Shown: positions 47,028-56,480 of the stretch, piece by piece
How positions within the stretch are numbered: the stretch's first letter is position 1
Layout: each line of letters opens with the position of its first letter
Source of the DNA: Spongiihabitans sp963422685
GTDB taxonomy: Bacteria > Pseudomonadota > Gammaproteobacteria > Arenicellales > Poriferihabitantaceae
Direction of reading: 5' to 3'
DNA length: 64,000 nucleotides
NCBI GenBank assembly: GCA_963422685.1
Contig: OY730442.1
Span: forward strand, 310,001 to 374,000
Notes under the pieces: model-generated
What the model was told of the DNA's origin: nothing
Seen by the model: the letters and a program-made list of their open reading frames with translations, nothing else
Databases searched by the model: none
Translations under genes and position numbers: made by a program

Positions 47028-47530
47028 CTGTGCGAAATAATGAACAGGATGCGAGGTACGGCAATTTTACTCAGGCTGTGAATAGTTGCTACAAAACATT
47101 TATCGCTGTGGCATTGCTTGCAACCCTGCCTGCAAAGGCCGCCGCAGATGTCCGCTACGAGATTTACCTCACCAACCATGTAATCAGCACCCAACCGACC
47201 TCCACGGCGGTAACCCAATTCGACTGCTCGGACAGAATCTTCGTTGTGGTTGAGGCCACCGGATTGGCGCAGGCGGAACATGAATTGACGGTTGAATGGA
47301 TCAATCCGGCTGATGAGCGGCTGGAGCTGACAAATTTTGATTTCCATGCGCATCCGTCTACTCCCAGCCGCGTGTGGGCGTGGTTACAACTCCACGGCCC
47401 CACTGGCGCGGTCATCGGCCAGATTTTTGACCCTTCATTCGGTATGGAAGATTTTATCGGCGAATGGCATGCCAGAGTTTTAATTGACCAGGAACAAATC
47501 GGCGCTCCGGTTTTCAACGTGCTGTGTTGA
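47018..47530 (+). CDS. Exported protein of unknown function
   Basis: 170 residues. After a 25-residue lead the stretch KTFIAVALLATLPAKAAAD looks like a signal peptide with AxA cleavage, so start choice is uncertain and a later initiation is possible. The mature part (about 125 residues) is a beta-rich domain with two Cys (near FDCSDR and at the C-terminal VLC). Unknown family; partner of the preceding lipoprotein. Confidence 0.65.
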   Translation: MRITVRNNEQDARYGNFTQAVNSCYKTFIAVALLATLPAKAAADVRYEIYLTNHVISTQPTSTAVTQFDCSDRIFVVVEATGLAQAEHELTVEWINPADERLELTNFDFHAHPSTPSRVWAWLQLHGPTGAVIGQIFDPSFGMEDFIGEWHARVLIDQEQIGAPVFNVLC

Positions 47531-47549
47531 CCGGAATTACTGGTCAGAT

Positions 47550-48257
47550 TTATTCGGCCGGGCGTTGTACGATATTATTGCGGATATAAGTTGCCTGCAG
47601 CAGCATGGGGGCCAGGGATGACTTCAATCCTTTTTGCGCCGCCACCTGGACCAATACCCGGGCTTCGGAGTACTTATTGGGGATTCTGACAATCCGGCAA
47701 TCTCCAATATTCGACCTGATTTTTTCGGAATATACCTCCCAGCCGCTTCCCAAGCCATAGACGGTGGTATCCGTTGAATTTATTCGAAACGGGATCAAAT
47801 CCGGGGCAGTTACCACCGGCTGAACGATTTCATCCGGGTCGGAATCTGCGGCGAGTTCATACAGACCACAATATATCTGGTTCATACGCGCATCAATGGC
47901 CGGCAACACCACACATTGGTCCATTACTGCTGTATCAATTGCGGTTGTATCCATTGCGGCGGCCAATACCACCAGCGAGCACACCCCGATAACCGGCAGT
48001 CCGGCTCCATAGGCAAGGCCCTGGGCCACGCCCAAACCGATTCTCACTCCGGTAAAAGACCCCGGCCCGGTATTCACTGCGATGGCATCCAGCCGGGTTA
48101 ATTTGATGCCCGCTTGGTGCAGGACTGCGTCAACCATTTTCAGAACCAGTTTTGCATGGCCGGCGGGTTGAACCTGGTATTCCTGAATGACTTCGCCCCG
48201 AATTCCAACTGCGACAGAGCAGGCCCCGGTTGCGGTATCAATGCCAAGAATGTCCAT
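47550..48257 (-). CDS. tsaB: tRNA threonylcarbamoyladenosine biosynthesis protein TsaB
   Basis: 235 residues. Partner of TsaD and TsaE in t6A37 formation on ANN-decoding tRNAs. Actin/ASKHA-like: ILGIDTATGACSVAV at 3-17, AVNTGPGSFTGVRIGLGVAQGLAY near 60, PAIDARMNQIYCGLY. Converges with the exported-protein gene. yoaA lies upstream on the same strand (43 bases), a typical pairing. Confidence 0.93.
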   Translation of the reverse strand: MDILGIDTATGACSVAVGIRGEVIQEYQVQPAGHAKLVLKMVDAVLHQAGIKLTRLDAIAVNTGPGSFTGVRIGLGVAQGLAYGAGLPVIGVCSLVVLAAAMDTTAIDTAVMDQCVVLPAIDARMNQIYCGLYELAADSDPDEIVQPVVTAPDLIPFRINSTDTTVYGLGSGWEVYSEKIRSNIGDCRIVRIPNKYSEARVLVQVAAQKGLKSSLAPMLLQATYIRNNIVQRPAE

Positions 48258-48300
48258 CCATCGATATGCGGGTTGAGGTTAAACAATGACGTACAGGCGA

Positions 48301-50202
48301 CTATTTGAAAAATCGATACACGTCATTCAAAGCTCTGCTAACCGGCATGGTTGGCAGGCTGCTTAAAAATACGCCGCCGTATGCTTTGGTCGTCATCCGC
48401 GGGTCGCAGATTACCAGCACGCCACGGTCTGTTTCTGACCGTATCAGGCGGCCGACGCCTTGTTTTAGCGCAATCACTGCATTGGGTAGCTGGATATCCA
48501 TAAACGGATTGCCGCCCTGTTCTTCGCTGTCTTGTAATTTGCTTTTCAATACCGGGTCGGACGGCGAGGCGAAGGGTAACCTGTCGATAATCACGCAGCT
48601 AAGCGCATCGCCTTTCACGTCAACCCCTTCCCAAAAACTGGATGTGCCCAGCAATACCGCATTTTGCGATTGCAGAAACTGCTCCAATAACTGTTTTTTC
48701 GCAGCCTGTCCCTGAACGAATAACGGCCACTGGAAACGGGGTTTTATTTGCTGATAAACATTTTTCATCATGGCGTGGCTAGTAAACAGGCAAAATGCCC
48801 GCCCGGCACTCGCCTGGGTAATATCGAGTATGGTGTTTGCCAGCATTGCAGAAAAACCGGCTTCCCGGGGATCGGGTATATCCGCAGGCAGGTACATCAG
48901 GGCATTCCTTTGGAAGTTGTAGGGACTCTCCCAGCGACGGGTTTCCGCGTCCTTTAGTCCGATTTCGTGACAGAAAGCGGTAAAATCATTCTTGACTGCA
49001 AGGGTTGCCGAGGTAAAGATCCATGCAACACCAGGCTTGTCGATATATTTGGCAAAATGCTGCCCGACATTAAGCGGCGTTAGATGAATCCTGAACCAGG
49101 AATTGCTGGATTCGAACCAGCATACCGAATTGCTGTCCTGGTTTTCCCACCAAAGATCCAGATGGCTTTGAATTTGTAAACAACGACTCTGGCAGCGAAG
49201 CAGGCCCTCACCGGCAGGCGCTGCGATGGTCAATGCGTTTTGCAGCGCTTCCAGCGCCGATACAGCCGAGCCGATTAATTCATCAAATCGAGCATTTTTT
49301 AAATTCGCCAGAACTTCAGTGGTATTCTTCAAGCGCCTGCAATGTGCCTGAATCCTGTCAATCTGCGCTTCCAGTCTGGTGATACAGGCACTGAAGTCCA
49401 CTGCACTTTTTTCCTCTTTCTCTGCGGCCAGCACATCTTTGGTCAATTCTTTCAGCTGAAAACTGGATAACGTGAAACCGAAAAACTTTGACGCCGTGTC
49501 AGGAATGCTATGAGCTTCATCAAAAATTACCGCCTCATGGTCGGGCAGCAACTCACCAAACCCTTCGGTCTTCAGGGTCAAATCCGAAAAGAAAAGATGA
49601 TGGTTTACCACCACAATATCGGCTTTCATCGCTCGCTGCCGCGCCTGATTTACCAGACAATTTGCATAATCGGGGCATTTACCGCCCAGGCAATTATCGG
49701 CGGTGGATGTGACCTGCTTCCAAATCGGTGATTCTTCATTCACATCTGAAACCTCGGATACATCGCCGGTTTTGGTTCGCGACGCCCATTTATCGATTAC
49801 ATCGAAATCCAACTGGCTTTGTCTGCCGACAAAATCGCTTTGTCGGCTGTTCAGCCTGAGTCTATAACGGCATAAATAGTTAGCTCGCCCTTTCAGCATT
49901 TCGGCCTGCACGGAATCATTCAACGTTTTCAGCACGACCGGCAGGTCGCGGTTGAATATCTGCTCCTGCAAGTGTCTGGTTCCGGTTGAAATGATGGTAC
50001 GTTTTCCGCTCAGCACCACCGGCACCAGATAGGCATAGGTTTTTCCTGTACCCGTACCGGATTCCACTACCAGTCGTCCGCAAAAGTTTAGCGAATCTTC
50101 AACCGCTTGGGCCATCTCCTGCTGGGCCAGCCTAGGCGTGAAATCTTCGATTAACCGGTGAAACACCCCGTCTGCGGCCAAAGTGTTATAGCTTTCAGAC
50201 AT
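48301..50202 (-). CDS. yoaA: ATP-dependent helicase YoaA (DinG family)
   Basis: 633 residues. XPD-like 5'-3' superfamily 2 helicase with an iron-sulfur cluster, linked to repair at stalled forks. Walker A ESGTGTGKTYAYL near 48; Fe-S cysteines at CRYRL, CLGGKCPDYANC; DEAH box FDEAHSIPD near 228; motif VI GVGRLIRSETDRGVL near 590. No exonuclease domain. Next to tsaB as in many gammaproteobacteria. Confidence 0.92.
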   Translation of the reverse strand: MSESYNTLAADGVFHRLIEDFTPRLAQQEMAQAVEDSLNFCGRLVVESGTGTGKTYAYLVPVVLSGKRTIISTGTRHLQEQIFNRDLPVVLKTLNDSVQAEMLKGRANYLCRYRLRLNSRQSDFVGRQSQLDFDVIDKWASRTKTGDVSEVSDVNEESPIWKQVTSTADNCLGGKCPDYANCLVNQARQRAMKADIVVVNHHLFFSDLTLKTEGFGELLPDHEAVIFDEAHSIPDTASKFFGFTLSSFQLKELTKDVLAAEKEEKSAVDFSACITRLEAQIDRIQAHCRRLKNTTEVLANLKNARFDELIGSAVSALEALQNALTIAAPAGEGLLRCQSRCLQIQSHLDLWWENQDSNSVCWFESSNSWFRIHLTPLNVGQHFAKYIDKPGVAWIFTSATLAVKNDFTAFCHEIGLKDAETRRWESPYNFQRNALMYLPADIPDPREAGFSAMLANTILDITQASAGRAFCLFTSHAMMKNVYQQIKPRFQWPLFVQGQAAKKQLLEQFLQSQNAVLLGTSSFWEGVDVKGDALSCVIIDRLPFASPSDPVLKSKLQDSEEQGGNPFMDIQLPNAVIALKQGVGRLIRSETDRGVLVICDPRMTTKAYGGVFLSSLPTMPVSRALNDVYRFFK

Positions 50203-50227
50203 GAATCTTTGCAGTCAAAGGCCCGCA

Positions 50228-50440
50228 ATGAAAATTATTTTCCCGGATTCCTCGGGAAAATCCAAAGGAGGTCGCGTGTGCTTGAATCGACCGGCAAGAC
50301 ACGCCAACGGGGTGGCTGTTGTAGATAAATACCTGGCAGCTTTGGATTTGACAGAATCGGGTATCCGGGGCGCGGGGCCGCAGTTGGACAGGCCGATGGA
50401 TGATTCGATCTGGAAACAGGTGCTCCACAATATTAATTGA
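50228..50440 (+). CDS. Possible small protein between yoaA and dnaJ
   Basis: 70 residues (MKIIFPDSSGKSKGG... then GVAVVDKYLAALDLTESGIRG and DDSIWKQVLHN). It has an AAAGG-type ribosome site and even codon use. Divergent from yoaA. No family; a shadow frame exists on the other strand, so it may be non-coding. Confidence 0.4.
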   Translation: MKIIFPDSSGKSKGGRVCLNRPARHANGVAVVDKYLAALDLTESGIRGAGPQLDRPMDDSIWKQVLHNIN

Positions 50441-50446
50441 ATATCA

Positions 50447-50465
50447 GCCCCGGGTGTTTCGGGGC
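50447..50465. terminator. Hairpin between small ORF and dnaJ end
   Basis: GCCCCG (50447-50452) and CGGGGC (50460-50465) pair around a 7-base loop, just after the small + ORF and 44 bases past the dnaJ stop. No U-run. Confidence 0.4.
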
Positions 50466-50508
50466 AAATCCAGGCAGGCAGTGCAACTTTTAATCTGCAG
50501 GCACTAAT

Positions 50509-51630
50509 TCAGGGTACCAGCTCATCAAAGAATGATTTTATCTTGCCTGTCCATGAACGACTGCGCGGGGAATGCCGGCCGCTGTCATCTTCGAGACTTT
50601 TGCCAAATTCCTCAAGCAGCTTCTTCTGCCGTTTGGTCAGATTTACTGGCGTCTCCACCACTACCTTGCAATACAAGTCGCCCTGATTGCCGCTGCGCAC
50701 ATTCTTCACTCCTTTTCCACGCAATCGAAAAACTTTTTCTGACTGGCTTTCAGCGGGTATTTTCAAACTGGCACGACCCGATAGCGTGGGTATTTCCAGC
50801 TCACCACCAAGCGACACGGTGATAAAACTGACCGGAACCTCACAGTATAAATTGTCCGCATCACGTTCGAATATTGGGTGCTTTTTAGTCCTGACCTGTA
50901 CATACAGATCGCCCGGTGTACTACCCGGCCCACCACTCTCACCCTCTCCAGACAAACGCACCTGATCACCTTCATCCACACCAGCGGGGATTTTTACTGA
51001 AAGCGTTTTCTCCTCTTTCACCATGCCCCGACCGCCACAGGATGAACAAGGGTCGCTAATCACTTTGCCCTGGCCCTTACATTTCGGGCATGTCTGCTGA
51101 ACCGAAAAAAAACCCTGCTGCATTCTTACCTGCCCCTGCCCATGGCATGTACCACAGGTACTCGCCTGGGAACCAGGGCGCGACCCGGAACCCTGGCAAG
51201 TTGCGCAATCCGTCATTTTGGGGACACGTATCTGTTTTTCGACGCCATGAACCGCCTCTTCAAGAGACAGACTGATACTGTATCGCAAATCTGCACCCCG
51301 ATTCCTTCGGCGGCGGCCACCCGTACCGCCGCCGCCAAATATGTCACCAAACATATCGCCAAATATGTCGCCGAATCCCGTTCCGGCGCCAACACCGGCA
51401 GACGTATCGACGCCAGCATGTCCAAACTGATCGTAAGCCGATCGTTTTTGTGGGTCCGCCAAGATACTGTACGCTTCCTGAATTTCCTTGAATTTAGCCT
51501 CAGAGTCCGTACTGTTTTCATTACGGTCAGGATGGTGCTTCATTGCCAATTTACGATAAGCCTTTTTCAGGTCTTCCTGACCGGCATCCCGGCTTAGGCC
51601 CAGAACCTGGTAATAATCTCTCTTTGACAT
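50509..51630 (-). CDS. dnaJ: Chaperone protein DnaJ
   Basis: 373 residues from the ATG at 51630 (MSKRDYYQVLGLSRDAG); a frame 28 codons longer begins with non-family sequence. J domain with HPD near 34, Gly/Phe linker (GAGTGFGDIFGDMFGDIFGGG), four CxxCxGxG zinc repeats (CATCQGSG, CGTCHGQG, CPKCKGQG, CSSCGGRG), C-terminal substrate domain. Co-chaperone of DnaK, third gene of grpE-dnaK-dnaJ. Confidence 0.96.
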   Translation of the reverse strand: MSKRDYYQVLGLSRDAGQEDLKKAYRKLAMKHHPDRNENSTDSEAKFKEIQEAYSILADPQKRSAYDQFGHAGVDTSAGVGAGTGFGDIFGDMFGDIFGGGGTGGRRRRNRGADLRYSISLSLEEAVHGVEKQIRVPKMTDCATCQGSGSRPGSQASTCGTCHGQGQVRMQQGFFSVQQTCPKCKGQGKVISDPCSSCGGRGMVKEEKTLSVKIPAGVDEGDQVRLSGEGESGGPGSTPGDLYVQVRTKKHPIFERDADNLYCEVPVSFITVSLGGELEIPTLSGRASLKIPAESQSEKVFRLRGKGVKNVRSGNQGDLYCKVVVETPVNLTKRQKKLLEEFGKSLEDDSGRHSPRSRSWTGKIKSFFDELVP

Positions 51631-51694
51631 GACTGGTATGTTCGATTTAAGAATGCGCTTGATGTATGAATGACATGCTTTTCGTTTCGATATA

Positions 51695-51724
51695 ACAAAC
51701 AAAAGCGGGGCCACAGCCCCGCTT
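51695..51724 (-). terminator. Rho-independent terminator after dnaK
   Basis: Read on -, AGCGGGGC, loop TGTG, GCCCCGCT, then TTTTGTTTG. A strong stem with a T-rich tail, about 70 bases past the dnaK stop; it may allow partial read-through to dnaJ. Confidence 0.85.
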
Positions 51725-51747
51725 CAACTCCAGATGACAGTTTACTT

Positions 51748-51799
51748 GCAATGCGCGGACATAAACGCTCAGGGCAATGCGCGGACATAAACGCTCAGG
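51748..51799. repeat. Perfect 26-bp tandem duplication at dnaK stop
   Basis: A 26-base unit occurs at 51748-51773 and again at 51774-51799. The second copy holds the dnaK stop and the first, 3' on the gene's strand, is a duplicate of the tail. It does not alter the protein. Confidence 0.95.
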
Positions 51800-53723
51800 A
51801 CTTCTTGTCTTTTTCATCCACTTCTTCAAACTCCGCATCGACAACATCGTCGGTAGACTCGCCGGATTGACCACTCTGACCATCTCCGCCGGGCTGTTCA
51901 CTTTGCGCTTCAGTATACATCTGCTCGGCTAATTTATGGCTCACCTGAGTCAATGCTGCAGTTTTAGCGGTGATGGATTCCAGATCATCCGACTTTAACG
52001 CCTGTTCAAGTTCGGTAATTGCGGACTCAATGCTTTCTTTTTCACCGGCCTTGACTTTGTCGCCAAGCTCGCCCATGGATTTTTTAACACCGTGAATCAT
52101 CGCCTCGCCCTGGTTACGGGCATCAACCAACTCCCTGGCTTTTCGATCTTCATCAGCATGTTCTTCAGCATCCTGAACCATTTTGTTGATTTCGTCATCT
52201 GATAATCCAGAGCTGGACTTGATTACAATCTTGTTTTCCTTGCCAGTGGCCTTGTCCTTTGCCGAAACATGCAGGATACCATTTGAATCAATATCAAACG
52301 AGACTTCAATTTGCGGAACACCTCGCGGTGCAGGCGGAATCTCTGTCAGGTCGAATCGACCAAGAGATTTATTTCCACTGGCGATTTCGCGTTCGCCTTG
52401 CAGCACATGAACCGTTACCGCGTTCTGGTTGTCGTCAGCAGTGGAAAATGTCTGGCTTGCCTTAGTCGGGATGGTGGTGTTTTTCTCAACCAGCCTGGTC
52501 ATCACCCCGCCCAGGGTTTCAATGCCCAGGGATAATGGCGTAACGTCCAATAACAACACATCTTTAACGTCACCGCCCAGAACACCGCCCTGGATGGCCG
52601 CGCCCACAGCAACCGCCTCATCTGGATTGACATCTCTGCGCGCTTCCTTGCCGAAAAAGTTTCCAACCACCTCATGCACCTTGGGCATGCGTGTCTGCCC
52701 GCCCACCAGAATCACATCATCTATTTCAGACGCTTTCATTCCAGCATCCTGCAAAGCAATCTTGCATGGCCCGAGTGTGCGCTGCAATAAATCCTCGACC
52801 AGCGATTCCAGTTTGGCCCGAGTCAATTTCATACTCAGATGTTTCGGCCCGCTGGCATCCGCCGTGATGTAAGGCAAATTAACTTCGGTCTGGGAACTGG
52901 AAGACAATTCAATTTTCGCTTTTTCAGCACCTTCCTTCAACCTTTGCATGGCTAATGGATCGCCACGAAGATTCATGCCCTGATCTTTCTTGAACTCATC
53001 CGCAAGATAATCGATCAGGCGCCGATCAAAATCTTCCCCACCAAGAAAGGTATCGCCGTTGGTGGACAGCACTTCAAACTGATGCTCTCCGTCTACTTCG
53101 GCGATTTCAATAACGGAAACGTCAAAGGTTCCACCGCCAAGATCATATACAACGATTTTTCGATCTCCTTTGGCTTTATCCATGCCGTACGCAAGCGCCG
53201 CCGCAGTGGGTTCATTGATGATTCGCTTGACTTCCAGGCCCGCAATCCGGCCCGCGTCTTTGGTGGCCTGGCGCTGGGAGTCGTTGAAATATGCAGGTAC
53301 GGTAATCACCGCCTGGGTTATCGCTTCTCCCAGATAATCTTCTGCGGTCTGCTTCATTTTTTGCAGTATCCGCGCAGAGATTTCAGGCGCCGCCATTTGC
53401 TTGCCGCCGGCTTCTACCCAGGCATCGCCGTTTTTCGCCCTGACTATTTTATATGGCATGATGTCCATATCCCGTTGCACAACATCTTCACTAAACTGGC
53501 GGCCAATTAATCGCTTTACCGCGAAAATCGTATTTTCCGGGTTAGTAACAGATTGACGTTTGGCCGACTGCCCGACCAGAACCTCACCGTCTTTGGTAAA
53601 CGCGACGATAGAGGGTGTGGTGCGATCCCCTTCACTATTTTCGATCACTTTAGGTGTACTGCCTTCCATCACTGCTACGCAGGAGTTGGTGGTACCGAGA
53701 TCAATACCGATAATTTTTGACAT
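51795..53723 (-). CDS. dnaK: Chaperone protein DnaK
   Basis: 642 residues, full length Hsp70. GIDLGTTNSCVAVMEG at 5-20, VYDLGGGTFDVSVIEI near 194, adenosine site, SBD and the C-terminal EEVDEKDKKS tail. ATP-driven folding with GrpE and DnaJ. 77 bases separate it from grpE. A weak sigma-32-like CTTGTT/CCCTTATAT pair lies in this gap. Confidence 0.97.
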   Translation of the reverse strand: MSKIIGIDLGTTNSCVAVMEGSTPKVIENSEGDRTTPSIVAFTKDGEVLVGQSAKRQSVTNPENTIFAVKRLIGRQFSEDVVQRDMDIMPYKIVRAKNGDAWVEAGGKQMAAPEISARILQKMKQTAEDYLGEAITQAVITVPAYFNDSQRQATKDAGRIAGLEVKRIINEPTAAALAYGMDKAKGDRKIVVYDLGGGTFDVSVIEIAEVDGEHQFEVLSTNGDTFLGGEDFDRRLIDYLADEFKKDQGMNLRGDPLAMQRLKEGAEKAKIELSSSSQTEVNLPYITADASGPKHLSMKLTRAKLESLVEDLLQRTLGPCKIALQDAGMKASEIDDVILVGGQTRMPKVHEVVGNFFGKEARRDVNPDEAVAVGAAIQGGVLGGDVKDVLLLDVTPLSLGIETLGGVMTRLVEKNTTIPTKASQTFSTADDNQNAVTVHVLQGEREIASGNKSLGRFDLTEIPPAPRGVPQIEVSFDIDSNGILHVSAKDKATGKENKIVIKSSSGLSDDEINKMVQDAEEHADEDRKARELVDARNQGEAMIHGVKKSMGELGDKVKAGEKESIESAITELEQALKSDDLESITAKTAALTQVSHKLAEQMYTEAQSEQPGGDGQSGQSGESTDDVVDAEFEEVDEKDKKS

Positions 53724-53800
53724 TTTTTTGGGTCCTCAATAAACCTGTCTTGATAATTCTGACTCTGATATAAGGGTTAACCGCTTAATAACAAGATTTT

Positions 53801-54451
53801 TCAATGATTTGCTGTACTTTCAGCAATCACTACCATGGCCGGACGCAACAACCGATCTTTTAGGGAAAAACCCTTTTGCATCACGTTCACAATATGGTCC
53901 GGCGCCACTTCATTGCTGGGAACCATGCTGATTGCCTGATGCAAATCCGGGTTGAATTTAACCCCGACCTCGGCTTCCACTGGGACCACACCAAACTTTT
54001 CCATAACCGTTTCAAATTGCTTGAGGGTCAGGTCCAGTCCTTCCTTCATTTTACCAACCGCCTCACTGTTTGACCCATCCATTTCCACTCGGGCAGCCTG
54101 GTCCAGACTGTCCACCACACTCAGCAATGCCCTGGCGAAACCTTCGACAGCGAATTTCCTGGCGGATATCATTTCATTCTGACTGCGCCGTCGAATGTTC
54201 TCTACTTCTGCTTTGGCCCGAACGTAACCGTCCTGCATTTCATCAATCCGCGCCAGAGCGGAGGCCAATTGCTCCATTAAATCCTCTCTGGTTATGTCTG
54301 CAACAGCTTCACTCCCGGATTCCGGCAAATCCGGCTTGTCCGGGGTTTGCTCTTCAACCGGTTCGCTCGCGACCCCATCCAGGTCAACAGATTGTTGAGA
54401 TTGCGGGTCGGGCTGGTTTTTGGTCTGTGGCTGTGGTGAATGCGTGGACAT
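53801..54451 (-). CDS. grpE: Nucleotide exchange factor GrpE
   Basis: 216 residues from the ATG at 54451; one five codons upstream is also possible. N-terminal acidic, Pro/Gln-rich tail, long helix (EQLASALARIDEMQDGYVRAKAEVENIRRRSQNE) and beta domain ending GFSLKDRLLRPAMVVIAE. Opens DnaK for ADP release. First gene of the operon under a sigma-32 type promoter. Confidence 0.95.
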   Translation of the reverse strand: MSTHSPQPQTKNQPDPQSQQSVDLDGVASEPVEEQTPDKPDLPESGSEAVADITREDLMEQLASALARIDEMQDGYVRAKAEVENIRRRSQNEMISARKFAVEGFARALLSVVDSLDQAARVEMDGSNSEAVGKMKEGLDLTLKQFETVMEKFGVVPVEAEVGVKFNPDLHQAISMVPSNEVAPDHIVNVMQKGFSLKDRLLRPAMVVIAESTANH

Positions 54452-54514
54452 ATTGCCTAAATTCAATAAATTTTGCGGGAAATTTATGGGTTGCCAGTGT
54501 TTGTTTCAGACGGA

Positions 54515-54542
54515 ATATGGGGATTCGGGTTGAAAGGTCAAG
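54515..54542 (-). promoter_or_regulatory. Sigma-32 heat-shock promoter for grpE-dnaK
   Basis: On - the sequence TCCCTTGACC holds a -35 box CTTGAC (54542-54537) and, after 14 bases, CCCCATAT (54522-54515), a near-ideal -10 box of RpoH promoters. It is 64 bases upstream of the grpE start. Confidence 0.75.
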
Positions 54543-54686
54543 GGACAATAAACGGGATTTTGTGCTTTTTACTTGATTGAATAATGCGCGAACCGCGCTG
54601 TCCAGGCGGGTTTTAGCGCTTCGTCAATTGCTTTTTTCAGGCTCGAACCGGCGGAACGAGAGTCCTGATGGCTTTGCCTGCGGGCA

Positions 54687-54717
54687 TAAACCTTTGTCTC
54701 AAGGAAACAAAGGTTTA
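54687..54717 (-). terminator. Hairpin at the erpA stop
   Basis: Perfect 11-bp arms TAAACCTTTGT (54687-54697) and ACAAAGGTTTA (54707-54717) overlap the erpA stop. No U-run follows; likely a terminator or 3' stabiliser. Confidence 0.55.
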
Positions 54718-55047
54718 AATGGAAAAAGAAGATCCGCAGCCGCAGGTGGTTGAAGCATTAGGGTTATTCACCAGGAATCGGCTCCCCATCAGGTCGTCCT
54801 TGTAATCGATTTCTGCACCGCTCAAATATTGCAGACTGAGCATATCTACCAGCACCTTGATGCCGTCGCGCTCAATGGTGATATCGTCTTCTTCCTGGTT
54901 TTGGTCAAACTGGAAACCATACTGAAAGCCGGAACAACCACCACCCTGGATATACACCCGGAGCATCAAATCAGGATTGTCTTTCGTGGCAAGCAGTGCA
55001 TTGATTCGCCCCACTGCATTGTTGGAAATTTTCAGGTCTGTCTGCAT
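54715..55047 (-). CDS. erpA: Iron-sulfur cluster insertion protein ErpA
   Basis: 110 residues, A-type carrier. The three cluster cysteines are in GGGCSGFQYGF near 38 and the C-terminal CGCGSSFS. Carries [4Fe-4S] clusters to apoproteins such as IspG/H. ErpA versus IscA rests on the isolated location and on DLMGSRFLVNNPNA; the isc operon is not here. Confidence 0.9.
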   Translation of the reverse strand: MQTDLKISNNAVGRINALLATKDNPDLMLRVYIQGGGCSGFQYGFQFDQNQEEDDITIERDGIKVLVDMLSLQYLSGAEIDYKDDLMGSRFLVNNPNASTTCGCGSSFSI

Positions 55048-55235
55048 GGATTATCGGATAAGTTTAATCGGGAATCTGCATGAGTTTGCTAACCGCAGTT
55101 ACAATATACGGAAATTTTACCAGAAATAAAGTCCTTAGCTAATGACCTCTGACAATCACCGTGCAATCCGGGCTGGTAATTCCAAACTGCCTGTTCTCAT
55201 GCTGATTTTCCCAGGAAAATTCTAACATTTTACCA

Positions 55236-56480
55236 ATGAAACTGGACATCGAATACGTCAGGAATCAATTTAATCCGCTCAATCATGATGGGAGTTTTGT
55301 TTTTTGCGCCAATGCCGGCGGCAGTTATATGGCAGATCAGGTGAATGATCTGATGGCCCACTACAACACCCACACACGAGTACAACCCTATGAACGTTAT
55401 GCGCTATCCACCCGGGCTGGGGAGGTAATGGATCGCACCATCAAGGGCTGGGCGGAGGCACTGAATATTTCAGCCGACGAATTAACCATCGGTCCATCCA
55501 CCTCCATGAATACTTATGTTATGGCCCAGGCCATTGGTGAAAATCTGGGGCCAGGAGATGAGGTCATCGTCACAAATCAGGATCACGAAGCGAACAGCGG
55601 CGTATGGCGAAGAAAAGCCTGGGAAAAAGGCGCCAGATTATGCGAATGGAGAGTTGACCCGCACAGCGGCTTGCTCAACCCGCTACACCTGGACTCTCTG
55701 CTCACCGAAAATACCAAATGGGTTTTCTTTACACATTGCTCGAATATCGTCGGCACGACAAACCCGGTCGCTGCAATCACCAAACGCATCAAACAGAAAT
55801 CTGCGGCCAGAGTATTTGTGGACGCAGTGGCCCATGCACCGCATCAGATATGCGATCTAAAAGCGCTGGGGGTGGATGGTTACGCATTTAGCCTGTACAA
55901 GGTATTTGGTCCGCATCAGGGTTTGATGTATGTCAATCAGGATTTATTGGCCGCACTCAGGCCACAGTGCCATTATTTTAACAGCGGATACCCAGGTAAA
56001 TTATTCAATCCCGCAGGGCCCCAACATGCCCAGGTTGCCGCCTGTGCCGGCGTTCTGGATTACTTTGACCGACTGCACCAACATCACTTTTCCGACGATG
56101 CCAACCGCACCCTGCCTGAAAAACTGGCGCGTATTCATTCATTGATATCTGCTCATGAAGATGATCTGGCCGCGCCAATCCTGGACTTTTTAGATAACAG
56201 CAACCAGGTACGCCTGATTGGAAGAACCCATACCAGAGACAATGACCGGGCGCCAACCATTGCTTTTAAGCCCGTGCAGCAAACTTCGCTGTCAGTCTCA
56301 GCTAAAATGCAGGGAATGGGTATCGGTTGTGAAAGCGGCCATTTCTATGCCTGTCGCTTGATTGATGATCTTGGCATTGATCCGCAGGACGGCGTGGTCA
56401 GAATTTCTCTGGTGCATTACAACAATGCCGCTGAGGTTGAACGGATACTGGCCGCGCTCGATAACGCGATCAACCATTGA
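55236..56480 (+). CDS. Class V aminotransferase, cysteine desulfurase-like
   Basis: 414 residues, PLP fold type I. Phrases: FCANAGGSYMADQVNDLM, IGPSTSMNTYVMAQAIGE, TNQDHEANSGVWRR, FFTHCSNIVGTTNPV, VDAVAHAPHQICD and the Schiff-base lysine in FSLYKVFGPHQGLMY near 225. Members include SufS/CsdA-like desulfurases and other lyases/epimerases. The Cys of SufS (RxGHHCA) is not seen in place; CESGHFYAC is near the C-terminus. The substrate is uncertain. Overlaps the next gene by TTGA. Confidence 0.8.
   Translation: MKLDIEYVRNQFNPLNHDGSFVFCANAGGSYMADQVNDLMAHYNTHTRVQPYERYALSTRAGEVMDRTIKGWAEALNISADELTIGPSTSMNTYVMAQAIGENLGPGDEVIVTNQDHEANSGVWRRKAWEKGARLCEWRVDPHSGLLNPLHLDSLLTENTKWVFFTHCSNIVGTTNPVAAITKRIKQKSAARVFVDAVAHAPHQICDLKALGVDGYAFSLYKVFGPHQGLMYVNQDLLAALRPQCHYFNSGYPGKLFNPAGPQHAQVAACAGVLDYFDRLHQHHFSDDANRTLPEKLARIHSLISAHEDDLAAPILDFLDNSNQVRLIGRTHTRDNDRAPTIAFKPVQQTSLSVSAKMQGMGIGCESGHFYACRLIDDLGIDPQDGVVRISLVHYNNAAEVERILAALDNAINH

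Noticed and set aside
54490..54714. Coding-like text on - downstream of erpA (SSLKKAIDEALKPAW)
   Set aside because: About 40 codons without a start or relatives that I recognise; too little to call.
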